Source: Bacilli bacterium
Lineage (GTDB): Bacteria; Bacillota_I; Bacilli_A; RFN20; CAG-826
DNA length: 38,570 nt
Reading direction: 5' to 3'
Assembly (NCBI GenBank): GCA_024683495.1
Contig: JAIKYF010000127.1
Coordinates: forward strand, 1 to 38,570
Shown piece after piece: positions 1 through 10,544 of the stretch (positions within the stretch are counted from its first letter, which is position 1; each line of letters opens with the position of its first letter). Below the pieces are notes generated by a model, which saw only the letters and a program-made list of their open reading frames with translations, was not told the origin of the DNA and ran no database searches. The position numbers and the translations under genes were made by a program.

Positions 1-2
1 CC

Positions 3-878
3 CTTGTTTCACCCTTTAGAAACATCGTCAAAGCCATCAGTCCGACTTGGTATGTGAAGTATCAATATAAATACATCACCCACCACAAACTGAACTTGAA
101 GAATCCCGTTAGATATACCGAAAAGCTCCAATATCTTCGCCTTTTTGTCTATCCGAAAGATAAGGAAGTCATTAGATGTGCCGGAAGAGTCGGAGTCAGA
201 GATTACCTCAAGGAAATCGGGCTCGAGGATCTTCTTATCCCCATCTATGGAGTCTACGATAGATTCGAGGATATCGATTTCGATAAGCTTCCGGATTCCT
301 TTGTCATGAAATGCTCTCACGCCTCAGGATTCGACCTTATCGTCAAAGATAAGAAAGAGTTGAATCTCGATGAGGTTAGGAAAACTTTCACTAAATGGCT
401 TAAAATCGATTATGGAAAGATGACCTGGGAACGTCATTATTCCCCGATCAAACCTCAAATCATCATCGAGAAATATATCGGTGAGAAAGATGCCCTCCCA
501 ACCGAATATAAACTTCACGTCTTCAATGGAGTCGCTAGAAACCTCTACGTCGTCACTGGACGCGGCCATGACATCCGTTATACTCAGAAATACATCGACT
601 GGAGCGACTTTGACGGAAGTCAATTCAATGGATGGCTAAAATCCGAAAAACCCTTGCAAAAACCATCTAACTTCGAAGAAATGGTTAAAATTTCCGAGAA
701 GTTGGCCGCCCCATTCCCCTTCGTTCGCGTCGACTTATACGATGTCGATGGAAAGATCTATTTCTCCGAGATGACCTTCACCCCGGCCAAAGGGACATTG
801 ATCTTCGATGATGACCAAGCCGACTTCATCCAAGGCGAATGGTTAAATATCTCCCCTTATCAAAATAAGAAAAAATAA
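3..878 (+). CDS. TupA-like ATP-grasp protein (polysaccharide / teichuronopeptide-type biosynthesis), 5' end truncated by window
   Basis: The frame is open to the window edge (LVSPFRNIVKAISPTWYVKYQYKY...), so the GTG at 54 is probably internal. Motifs LNLKNPVRYTEKLQYLRL, FVMKCSHASGFDLIVKDK and FVRVDLYDVDGKIYFSEMTFTPAKG resemble the TupA-like ATP-grasp family. Confidence 0.75.
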   Translation, partial: LVSPFRNIVKAISPTWYVKYQYKYITHHKLNLKNPVRYTEKLQYLRLFVYPKDKEVIRCAGRVGVRDYLKEIGLEDLLIPIYGVYDRFEDIDFDKLPDSFVMKCSHASGFDLIVKDKKELNLDEVRKTFTKWLKIDYGKMTWERHYSPIKPQIIIEKYIGEKDALPTEYKLHVFNGVARNLYVVTGRGHDIRYTQKYIDWSDFDGSQFNGWLKSEKPLQKPSNFEEMVKISEKLAAPFPFVRVDLYDVDGKIYFSEMTFTPAKGTLIFDDDQADFIQGEWLNISPYQNKKK

Positions 879-923
879 AAATCATACCCATGGGCAGTTA
901 TCACTGATTACGGGTATGATTTT
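878..923. terminator. Bidirectional Rho-independent terminator between convergent genes
   Basis: AAAATCATACCC (878-889) pairs with GGGTATGATTTT (912-923); A and T tracts on both sides. Confidence 0.8.
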
Positions 924-934
924 CTTTTTAATTA

Positions 935-1858
935 TTAGTCACCCCAGGTCGCGTCTGGGAACATGACTTCGTAGAGCATGAGGCCGAAATATTTATCGGA
1001 CTTTTTGGTGGCGTCGGTTTCGATGGTCGGATTGCTAGGATCAATTAGATTGGCGAACTTCACTCCATATCCGGTGATTCCTTTAGGATCTAGGCTCGGA
1101 ATCTTATCGAAGGCGAAGCCGACTGCCGAAACATTGAATCCGTGATTATCGGTAAAAAAACTCACAGATGGCATTGTGACTTCGTAAACGGCGTTTTGCT
1201 TATATAAAGTAACGATTAGGTCGACGGTACAGAATCTTCCATCACTGACTTCGCGGCCATCGATGATTTTGGTAGCGTTGCTGCCGCCTCTGATGCAAGC
1301 GAGGAAATATTTTCCAGACTGCATAGTCTTTGGCATCTTGGTCTCAAAGCCATTTTCATCGATTTGGACACGGGCTTGAGCGTAAAAACCCCAACAACGC
1401 AGCTGACCATTGTAGAGTTTGGAAAGAACCCCATCGCTCTTAAAGGAAGAATCGGCTGTGCCTAAGCACTTGGTTCTTCCGAAATACTCACCGATCCCCA
1501 CTTCCGTGCCTTCGTTAGCATTGGTCCAGTCATTTCTGGTGTCGAGGGTCACAGTCTTTTTAGAAGATTTGTCGTAGTATTGGAACATTTCTGGATAACG
1601 TTCTTTGACGATGGAGAAGCCTTCGCCGCTGGTATGCTCGTTTTGATATTCGTCTTGTCCAAAGTAATCATCTGGACTCAAAGTGATATTTTCCTTTGCA
1701 ATTCCCGCCTCTTTTGCAAAATCATGGCAATCAAGGAAATAATTGGTCTCAAATAATGGGGTGTTATAGGCGTTGTTGGCATAAGTGTTCGATGTCTTAC
1801 ATGAAGCGAGCATCGTCAGGGACAAAATCGCCCCGATAAATAATTTGTTCTTTTTCAT
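935..1858 (-). CDS. Lipoprotein of unknown function
   Basis: Lipobox signal peptide MKKNKLFIGAILSLTMLASC; no domain recognised. Confidence 0.7.
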   Translation of the reverse strand: MKKNKLFIGAILSLTMLASCKTSNTYANNAYNTPLFETNYFLDCHDFAKEAGIAKENITLSPDDYFGQDEYQNEHTSGEGFSIVKERYPEMFQYYDKSSKKTVTLDTRNDWTNANEGTEVGIGEYFGRTKCLGTADSSFKSDGVLSKLYNGQLRCWGFYAQARVQIDENGFETKMPKTMQSGKYFLACIRGGSNATKIIDGREVSDGRFCTVDLIVTLYKQNAVYEVTMPSVSFFTDNHGFNVSAVGFAFDKIPSLDPKGITGYGVKFANLIDPSNPTIETDATKKSDKYFGLMLYEVMFPDATWGD

Positions 1859-3300
1859 TAGATGTTCCCTCCTTCCACTTGAGCTTCCATAGGCTTCTTT
1901 TCTTTTTTCTTGAAGATAGGACCATAGATGGTGCCGACCAAGAAGATGAAGACCATAAACATCGCGCTTTGGATTTGCGAATGGATATAATCCCTGATGG
2001 TCTTTTGCACGACATCGCCATAGAAGGAATTGTAGAGAACAAATCCGAGGATCAAGCTGACGGCGACAATCTGATGAGGCTCGATCTTCTCGTATTTATG
2101 GAAGTAATTTCTGATAAAGGCGATGACAAATAAGAACATCACGATGAGAGCGAAGAACGCGATCAATCCGCCTTCATAAACAACGGAGAATTCGAAGACT
2201 TTATTGCTGGTCGCCCAAGTTCCGACGGTGGTTCCGCCGAAGCCGAAGAGGCCCCCGAAATCAAGCGTGGCTCTTGTGACAACGCCGCTAGTGACGGTTT
2301 TAGTGGCCACCGCATTGACGATAGCAAGATATTTGGCGCTGATGGGATTGGCGAAGACCTTTCTTAGGAAAACATTAGAGAAATCCGCAGAGCTGGTATA
2401 GCCTTTGATGCCTAAGACGGTCAAAACTAAGAAATAGATGATGACCAGCGCTCCAAAGACCAATAAGACGATTTTCTCCCATTTGGGGGCTTCTTTTGGA
2501 GCCTTAATAAACTTAATTAATAGCGAGAAGAGGATGATGGCGCCAGCAATGATTAAACCGGTTGTATACATTGCGAAAACCAAGGCCAGTAACCCAATTA
2601 AGCCTGAGCATAAGAAGACTCCGTTAGTGATTCTCTCTTCCTTACCCATTTCTCTAACGGGCTTCAAATAGAAGGCAAAACCTAAAATAGAGGCCAAAAT
2701 GACCGCAAAACTGAGCCCATACCTAGTCGTGAGGGCGATGATTGAGAAGCCATATAAGCCGGTGTATTCCTCAGTGATTGGGAAAGAGATTCCGTCAAAA
2801 TAATAAGCTTTGCCACTATATCTAACTAAATAGAACGGACCATAGTTAGCCAAGGAGGCAATCATCGAGATTAAGACCAATAAGGCAATCCCAGCAGCCA
2901 AGGCGGCCAAGACCGACTTTTGCGAGAAGGGCTTAATCTTCGAGAATAAAATCCCTAATAGATAGAATCCGATAATCCCCAAGGCATTGACGAAAGCCAT
3001 AATCACCCCAGCAAAGCCACTACTCAGGTGGAAGCGGCTAAAGGAGGAGAAAATAGCAAAGACAATCAAAGGAATCGAGTTGATGAACCAAGTCATCTTC
3101 TCATCTTTTGAGAATTTCAGATGGTCCACTAAGATGAAACATCCTAAAGTGGCCATGATTCCGACAATTTGGATGAGGAAGAACCATTTTTCCCCACCGA
3201 AACCAAAACCCGTCAAGAACATCACGGCCATGATGATGATGGAAAGTATCCGTGAATAGTCAGTCTTGGCAGCAGGTTTCTTTTCTTTTACTTCATCCAT
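1858..3300 (-). CDS. Polytopic membrane protein, O-antigen ligase/polymerase-like
   Basis: About 10-12 hydrophobic segments in 480 aa, with a long loop (GYTSSADFSNVFLRKVFANPISAKYLAIVNAVATKTVTSG) as in Wzy/WaaL-type proteins; polysaccharide neighbourhood; overlaps the downstream lipoprotein by 1 nt. Confidence 0.55.
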   Translation of the reverse strand: MDEVKEKKPAAKTDYSRILSIIIMAVMFLTGFGFGGEKWFFLIQIVGIMATLGCFILVDHLKFSKDEKMTWFINSIPLIVFAIFSSFSRFHLSSGFAGVIMAFVNALGIIGFYLLGILFSKIKPFSQKSVLAALAAGIALLVLISMIASLANYGPFYLVRYSGKAYYFDGISFPITEEYTGLYGFSIIALTTRYGLSFAVILASILGFAFYLKPVREMGKEERITNGVFLCSGLIGLLALVFAMYTTGLIIAGAIILFSLLIKFIKAPKEAPKWEKIVLLVFGALVIIYFLVLTVLGIKGYTSSADFSNVFLRKVFANPISAKYLAIVNAVATKTVTSGVVTRATLDFGGLFGFGGTTVGTWATSNKVFEFSVVYEGGLIAFFALIVMFLFVIAFIRNYFHKYEKIEPHQIVAVSLILGFVLYNSFYGDVVQKTIRDYIHSQIQSAMFMVFIFLVGTIYGPIFKKKEKKPMEAQVEGGNI

Positions 3301-3301
3301 A

Positions 3302-4240
3302 TTACCAATATGCTCCTTTATCTATCTTTTCAAAACCCTTCGGAGGTTTATTATAAGGCCTAATCCAGTTTTCGTTCACTCTCTTTGCGACATGTTCGCG
3401 ATTTTCCCACCGCTTGCCCATGATTCCGAAGAGGGTTTGGATAGAGCCACCCGTTTGGATGGCGCTCTTTCCTAGACTCCGACAATATAAGCAGAGCAAA
3501 GAGCCATAAGCCCCCGCCCCCACTAAAGCGATGTCGAAGTCGATTTCCGAGATCTTCTTTTTCATCTCTTCTAATAAAATAAGCGAGTTTTGCGCGGGAT
3601 ATTCATCTAAATCGCCTTGAGTATGTGGCGCTTCTAAGACTTCTAGCGAGGCAAATTCAGGAAGGATGTCTTCATTAGGGAAGAGGTCCTCTCTTTTCTT
3701 ATATTGATCAAGAATCTCCTGCTTGAAGCCAGTGATTATTAGAACTTTCTTGCCTTTCAAAGCCGAACTCCACATCCCGAGGAGAGGCTCAAGGCCCCAG
3801 TTTGAGATGACTTTGGCGTTTGGGCAATATTTCAGATAGAAGTAATCCTCCATATGCAGATTCGAAATCGCTAGATAATCGATGTATTGGGAATATTTCT
3901 CAAATTCATCGCAATACTGATTAAGGATTTCATCTTCGGGTGGGAAGAAACCTCCCCTGATTTTCATGGCCCATCTAATGGAGTCTTTGTAAGTTTTCTT
4001 TAGACCTAGCTGAATCTTCTCATGGCCATTGAGGCAAGAGATTTCGGTGCCTCCGAATCTAATGGCAGAGAAAGGCTCTCCGCTTTCGATTCTTTCTTTG
4101 ATTTGCCGACCAGTATCTTCAATGGAGATGTGCTTGGTTTTAAGGAATCTTTTCTGGACTTTCCGATAATGAAAAACTCTCTCGAATAAAGATCCGGGGG
4201 CGTTTTTTAGAAAGTAGAGGAAGTATTTACCTTTTCCCAT
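3302..4240 (-). CDS. Putative glycosyltransferase, GT-D fold-like
   Basis: AIRFGGTEISCLNG at the N-terminus, IDFDIALVGAGAYGSLLCLYCRSLGKSAIQTGGSIQTLFGIMGKRW at the C-terminus; next to polysaccharide genes. Confidence 0.5.
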   Translation of the reverse strand: MGKGKYFLYFLKNAPGSLFERVFHYRKVQKRFLKTKHISIEDTGRQIKERIESGEPFSAIRFGGTEISCLNGHEKIQLGLKKTYKDSIRWAMKIRGGFFPPEDEILNQYCDEFEKYSQYIDYLAISNLHMEDYFYLKYCPNAKVISNWGLEPLLGMWSSALKGKKVLIITGFKQEILDQYKKREDLFPNEDILPEFASLEVLEAPHTQGDLDEYPAQNSLILLEEMKKKISEIDFDIALVGAGAYGSLLCLYCRSLGKSAIQTGGSIQTLFGIMGKRWENREHVAKRVNENWIRPYNKPPKGFEKIDKGAYW

Positions 4241-4293
4241 GATATCAATAATTATATATGAATTAAAAATCGCTTAGGGAGAACTTTAGTTCT

Positions 4294-4926
4294 CTAATAG
4301 CCTATTTTCTTTAAGAGGCCCGGGAGTTCATCTAAAGAAGAAATCCTCTCCACCCCTTCGATTTTGCTTCCAAAGCCATAGGAAGCATGGATGAAAGGGA
4401 TATCAGCTAAAGTGGATTCATCGTAGTCTTTTCTTGTATCGCCGATATAGATAGCCTTTTGGATTTTATGGTCGGCAATGATCTTCTTTATATTATCGTG
4501 TTTGACTAATCCGGTCTTCCCGACCGAGAGAAAATCCTTAAAGTATTTTTCGGTGTGGCAGGCTTCTAGATAGGCTTCGATGTAACCAGAATCGCAGTTA
4601 GAGACGATATATAAATCGTAGTCTTTCATCAAAGTCTCAAGCACTTCATATTCATGAGGATATAGGGTCCCAGGATTTACTAGCAATTCCTCAATTTCCC
4701 CGGCAATACACGCATGGAATAGTCTTTCTTGCTCATTTTCGCTCTCATTAGGGAAGGCCTTCACGTAGGTCTCTTCTGGAGTCAATCCCATATAGGAAGA
4801 AGTCTCTTCTAAAGTGAATCTATAAGGTTTCCCTTCTTTTATCATGGCCTTATTCCAGCCAATCGTATCGCTTTCGAGGGCATCCCATAAGGTCCCGTCT
4901 AAATCGAATATCAACGCGTTTTTCAT
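4294..4926 (-). CDS. HAD-superfamily hydrolase (phosphoglycolate phosphatase-like)
   Basis: Motif I FDLDGTLWDA, motif II VSNCDSGY, motif IV YIGDTRKDYDES. Confidence 0.85.
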   Translation of the reverse strand: MKNALIFDLDGTLWDALESDTIGWNKAMIKEGKPYRFTLEETSSYMGLTPEETYVKAFPNESENEQERLFHACIAGEIEELLVNPGTLYPHEYEVLETLMKDYDLYIVSNCDSGYIEAYLEACHTEKYFKDFLSVGKTGLVKHDNIKKIIADHKIQKAIYIGDTRKDYDESTLADIPFIHASYGFGSKIEGVERISSLDELPGLLKKIGY

Positions 4927-5034
4927 TCTTGATTCTCCGGACCTAATTATAGAACAAACATCATCAAATTAAGTAAATTGTGTTCTTTTCTTCAAAATCA
5001 TGTTTTTGGTCTATAACTTTTTCGTGTTTGGCAT

Positions 5035-6392
<1,358 letters not shown>

Positions 6393-6411
6393 GTTCTGAC
6401 TTAACTCTTAG

Positions 6412-6441
6412 CCGCCTTCTTAATTGAAGGCGGTTTTCTTT
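6412..6441 (+). terminator. Rho-independent terminator of eno
   Basis: CCGCCTTC - TTAATT - GAAGGCGG then TTTTCTTTT. Confidence 0.85.
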
Positions 6442-6523
6442 TCGTCTCCTGAGAAGAAAAGAAAAATAATTTTTTTGACTGAAAACAGGGATTTCCCTCC
6501 ATTTATATATGAAGGGAGATTTT

Positions 6524-6772
6524 ATGTTAGCGAACTTACTTTATTCTAGCGAATACGTCACCATCCACCGCAACTGGATCATCGTCATCCTCGTTATCTT
6601 GCTCTTAGTCTTCTATTTCCTCTTATATAGAAAGATAAGAAGCATCTATTTAGACAAAAGCGAGAAATACGTCAAGAAAGAAAAGACCATCATTGTGGGC
6701 GTGGCGATCGCGGCGGCCGTGATGGTCTTAGTTGTGGCGATTATTATCGTCGTAAAGCTATTGACTCGTTAA
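6524..6772 (+). CDS. Small two-TM membrane protein
   Basis: Start moved from the ORF-track 6509 to ATG 6524 because GAAGGGAG lies just upstream. Two hydrophobic segments (WIIVILVILLLVFYFLLY; IIVGVAIAAAVMVLVVAIIIVVKLL). Confidence 0.55.
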   Translation: MLANLLYSSEYVTIHRNWIIVILVILLLVFYFLLYRKIRSIYLDKSEKYVKKEKTIIVGVAIAAAVMVLVVAIIIVVKLLTR

Positions 6773-7482
6773 TCTTCGAATAACGAAGATGGGACGATGG
6801 CTCCGATGACATGGCCATCGGCTCTTCCATTATCCGTGAAGATGCCCATGACAAGTCTTTTGCCATGCTTCTTCTTGGATTCGGAGAATTCTTCCGCCAT
6901 ATCTTCCACCGTCGCATAACGATTGAGGACGAGGTAACGTTCGATTGAATGTTTATGGATGGGGAGATAATCCATCAAATCCTTCATTGTGAGGTTATCG
7001 AAGGAAATAATCTCATTATTCCTTAATAGATAAGAGGCCATAACGCTTTCGGAGAAGACTCCAAGAAGATGGTTTTCCCTATCAAGAATCGGGACCTGCG
7101 AATAGCCTTTTACGTGCATATCCGTCATGATTTCCTTGACCGAAGAATCCAAATAACCCCGGAAGAGTTTATTTTCAGGGATTGCCTTATCAAAAGCGTG
7201 AGGAGGATTTTCGATATGGGCGATTATCTCCTCTAAAACTTCAATCAAGTGATAATTGACGTTCGCGAGATTCTCATTATCGACTTTGGCCGTATGGACC
7301 AAGAAGTTTCTTAAGAGCCTAATCGAATCTAAATCTTCCGCGAGATTCTGTTCTCTTTGATTTCTCGATCTCCTCAATAAGGAAATCTCAAAAGCGACGG
7401 CCGAGCTCATCGGACCATAGGTCTGACGGATAAGATTCTCTAACTGATTGTAGAGATCTAAGAATTTCTCATTGTTTGTCAT
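6769..7482 (-). CDS. CBS-domain protein with N-terminal HEPN-like helical domain
   Basis: CBS-type segments (VKEIMTDMHVKGYSQVPILDRENHLLGVFSESVMASYLL; MKDLM...). The N-terminal ~95 aa is helical and has SIRLLRNFLVHTAKV (RNxxxH). Confidence 0.65.
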   Translation of the reverse strand: MTNNEKFLDLYNQLENLIRQTYGPMSSAVAFEISLLRRSRNQREQNLAEDLDSIRLLRNFLVHTAKVDNENLANVNYHLIEVLEEIIAHIENPPHAFDKAIPENKLFRGYLDSSVKEIMTDMHVKGYSQVPILDRENHLLGVFSESVMASYLLRNNEIISFDNLTMKDLMDYLPIHKHSIERYLVLNRYATVEDMAEEFSESKKKHGKRLVMGIFTDNGRADGHVIGAIVPSSLFED

Positions 7483-8125
7483 TGATTAACTCCGGGATTA
7501 TGGAAAAATCATCGGACACATAATCTGGCTTCCCTTCTAGAAGCCGGATTTTATTCTGATGACCTCTCGCCACTAATAAGGATGTGCCCCCTAATTCTCT
7601 CGCCACTTCATTATCGTGGAGGGTGTCGCCCACGAAAAGGGTCTCGTTAAGATTGAGATTGGAGGAGGAGAAATACTTTTTGGCCTCCTCTATTTTGGAG
7701 GCCGCGAAGATATCTTTGATGCCGATGGCATGATCAAGAGAATCATAGATTCCCATGATCTTCAATTGATTGATCAAGAGATCTTCGCGCGTCGCGGAAA
7801 GGACAAATATGCGTGTTTTGCCATGGATTTTGGCTAAAATCTCTTTTACGTCAGGGAATAAATGCACTTCTTTAGAGAAGCGATTCACATATTCTTTGAC
7901 GAAGACTTCGGCCAGTTCATCGAAGTTATCGTCCACCTCTTCGTCGAAGCGGAAACCGGCCTTAAGATAATAGTCGTAGACAGGGAAAGTGAAGATTTCC
8001 AAATAACGTTCCATCGTGACGGAAGGATGGCCTTTGGAGATAAGCATCTCGTTTAATAGATTAAAGCAAAGAGCCCTGTCATCGATAAGGGTGCCGTTAA
8101 AATCGAATACCACATTCTTGATCAT
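7469..8125 (-). CDS. HAD-superfamily hydrolase
   Basis: FDFNGTLIDD, FVLSATRED, LFVGDTLHDNEVA; overlaps the downstream CBS gene by 14 nt, suggesting translational coupling. Confidence 0.85.
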   Translation of the reverse strand: MIKNVVFDFNGTLIDDRALCFNLLNEMLISKGHPSVTMERYLEIFTFPVYDYYLKAGFRFDEEVDDNFDELAEVFVKEYVNRFSKEVHLFPDVKEILAKIHGKTRIFVLSATREDLLINQLKIMGIYDSLDHAIGIKDIFAASKIEEAKKYFSSSNLNLNETLFVGDTLHDNEVARELGGTSLLVARGHQNKIRLLEGKPDYVSDDFSIIPELINDKQ

Positions 8126-8192
8126 TTGCTAAATTATACCATTCCTTGGGGTGGCGGATAAAGAAAAGAGCCGATGGGACTCGGCTCATAGA

Positions 8193-10412
8193 TTAATCGT
8201 AATTGACCTCGACGCCATATAGGGTGATTTCCACTTTATTGGTGTAATGGACGCTGCCCCAGGATTGATAGGCGGGATGGACGACCAAATAGGCATTCTC
8301 GGTTGGATGCTTATATAAGGGATAATACTCCAAATCGCTGGCGTCGGTGAAGGCGATGGTCTTATCGCTATGAGTGTAGCCCATATCTAGAAGCATCGCG
8401 ATGTACTCATCGATGTAGGTATCTCTTTCAGAGGTGCTTGAGAAGGCGTTGGTGGTGATGTAATAAGCATCGCCTTCGGTCTCATAAGTTTGGTTGGCCT
8501 TATTTTTCGCGACATAATCATTCCAGCCAGATGAAGCATATTTATAGGGGAAATAATCGATAACCCCTTCTTCGACCATGTCGTTATATAAGGCAGGGCT
8601 GGCTTCTTGCCAGGTCTTGGGGAGATTTTCTCCCGATTCATCGATGTTGGTGAAATCGATATCGACGACATTGGTTCCGACTTCGGAGAAGTTGATGGTG
8701 ATGGTGAAAGTCTCATCGAGACCAAGATTGGAGAAATCGCCGACGGTGGAGACGGATTTTAAGTGACCATCTTCATCTAGGGTCAATCGAAGTTGGCCAT
8801 TATAGGAGCCAAGGGAGACATCCTTTGGTAAGAAAGAACAGTAAACGATGCCTAAGCCAAAGCCTTCTTCGGTGAGGAATTCGGTATCGGAGACTTGGTT
8901 GAAGATCTCCGAAGCGAAATCGAAGTTCGGATAGCCATAGTTATCATAGCTCTTAGCATAGGTGGTCTTGATGGTGACTAAGGTCGTCTCATCATCATAG
9001 TCATACGAATAATAGGAATTCTCACTATCTTTATGCATTCCGCCATGGGAGAGGATGTTGCCGGTTTTATCGGTGACCTTCTCATCGTAAGTGGAGTCAT
9101 CGACGGAATAGTAATAGAACCTATCCAAGCTGGAGGTTGAGCCATAATCGATGGAGACGACGGATTTATAGCTTCTGGATTCTCTGATTTCTTCTAAGGC
9201 CGCGTCGATCTTATCATGGAAGGCTAAATGGGGACGCGGGGAAATATGATCGACTTTTGCCGTGTTTTTCTCACTGATGAGGACTTCGTATCTCGCTCCA
9301 TAATAGCTATCGTCTTCGTAGTTCGCGGGGTCGATGATGAAGCTAAGCTTCTCGACCTCTCCTTCATTCACGGTGAAGAACATATCGTCAGGGGCGACGG
9401 TCTCTAAATATAAAGAGGCACAGGTTCTCATTGGGCCAAGATAGGACCCGCAGTAATGGTAGGTCTCACCCTCGTCAAAGCTTTGGAAGTCACTGGCTTT
9501 GAGGTCAAAAGTCGAATTGTTAAAGGGGTTTACGTAATAGGAATTGTCCCAATAATATTCGTCGCCGTTTTCATCTTGGATGGAGATGGCGTTGACCGTA
9601 TTGGTGATGGGGTCAAGATACTCCTGCCCCACTTTTCTTCCGGCCCTGACGTAATTAAAAACTTTCTTGCTCGTCGAGACTTCTTGGCGGTAGCCATCAG
9701 TTTCGTTCCTATCCCAATCTTCATAATATTCATCCCAGACATTCTTGGTTTCGGGATTATATTCTTCGTAGATCGTTTCAGCGGTTGAGGATTCAACGAA
9801 GGTCTCCTCTAAAGAGTCCGAATAGGAATAAAAGTTGATGTTGCTGGAGAATTTGGCTCCATACATCACTTGCTCAAAGAGCGAATCAGACATCAATTGC
9901 CCATTTCCTAAGACGGTTAATTCGATGCTGCTGGAGGCTCCGTTTTCCAAAGTGGCGATGAGGCGAGTTGTTCCGACTGCTTTAGCGGTGACTAAAGCCA
10001 CGGCTGTCACGCTTTCTTCCTCGGAAGTGATATCCGAAGCGCTCAAGATCGAAGCGTCATCGCTGCTCCAGGTGACTTTATTGGAATCCGCGCCTTTGAG
10101 CTCAAGATAGACGGCCCGGCTGGAACCGGCGTATAAAGCCCCTTGGACTCGGAAGGTGAAGGTGATTCCATCAACCTTCTCGCTAGTTTTAGCTTCTTGA
10201 GAATAAGAATCCATCGAAGCTTCGCTTTTATCATCATGGGAGGTCTTGCTCGAAGATTCCTCGGAAGTCGTTATTTCTTCGGAGGTTCTCGATTCGATGA
10301 TGGAGGATTCTTCGGAAGTGCTTTGGCTAGAAGCTATAGAGGTTCCCCCACCGCATGAGGCCAATAAGGCTCCGGACATGCCTAAGAGGAATAATGTTTT
10401 GATCTTTTTCAT
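8193..10412 (-). CDS. Large lipoprotein with bacterial Ig-like (BIG2-type) domain
   Basis: Lipobox MKKIKTLFLLGMSGALLASCGGG; Ser/Glu-rich tether; VTWSSDDASILSASDITSEE...AKAVGTTRLIATLENGASSSIELTVLG is BIG2-like. RBS TTTGGAGG. Confidence 0.75.
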   Translation of the reverse strand: MKKIKTLFLLGMSGALLASCGGGTSIASSQSTSEESSIIESRTSEEITTSEESSSKTSHDDKSEASMDSYSQEAKTSEKVDGITFTFRVQGALYAGSSRAVYLELKGADSNKVTWSSDDASILSASDITSEEESVTAVALVTAKAVGTTRLIATLENGASSSIELTVLGNGQLMSDSLFEQVMYGAKFSSNINFYSYSDSLEETFVESSTAETIYEEYNPETKNVWDEYYEDWDRNETDGYRQEVSTSKKVFNYVRAGRKVGQEYLDPITNTVNAISIQDENGDEYYWDNSYYVNPFNNSTFDLKASDFQSFDEGETYHYCGSYLGPMRTCASLYLETVAPDDMFFTVNEGEVEKLSFIIDPANYEDDSYYGARYEVLISEKNTAKVDHISPRPHLAFHDKIDAALEEIRESRSYKSVVSIDYGSTSSLDRFYYYSVDDSTYDEKVTDKTGNILSHGGMHKDSENSYYSYDYDDETTLVTIKTTYAKSYDNYGYPNFDFASEIFNQVSDTEFLTEEGFGLGIVYCSFLPKDVSLGSYNGQLRLTLDEDGHLKSVSTVGDFSNLGLDETFTITINFSEVGTNVVDIDFTNIDESGENLPKTWQEASPALYNDMVEEGVIDYFPYKYASSGWNDYVAKNKANQTYETEGDAYYITTNAFSSTSERDTYIDEYIAMLLDMGYTHSDKTIAFTDASDLEYYPLYKHPTENAYLVVHPAYQSWGSVHYTNKVEITLYGVEVNYD

Positions 10413-10513
10413 ACTTTACCTCCAAATTTTCAAAAAAATTTGTCGTTAAAAAGTAAACACGATATGAATAATTCTTCAATGATTTTCTTTTCAATCGCCT
10501 TTTTTCAAAGAAA

Positions 10514-10534
10514 AAACGAGGCTATTGCCCCGTT
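10514..10534 (-). terminator. Terminator downstream of the DegV gene
   Basis: AACGAGGC-TATT-GCCCCGTT (one mismatch); minus-strand T tract (poly-A at 10508-10513 on +). Confidence 0.6.
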
Positions 10535-10544
10535 ATTTGTCTTA

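Noticed and set aside
1879-3475. Plus-strand ORFs opposite the O-antigen ligase/polymerase-like gene
   Set aside because: Antisense to a well-supported membrane protein; no RBS or domain evidence.
6769-6791. Convergent gene pair sharing TTAA at their stops, with hairpin ATCTTCG-AATAA-CGAAGAT
   Set aside because: Compact convergent ends are common; the hairpin is partly coding and lacks a T tract.
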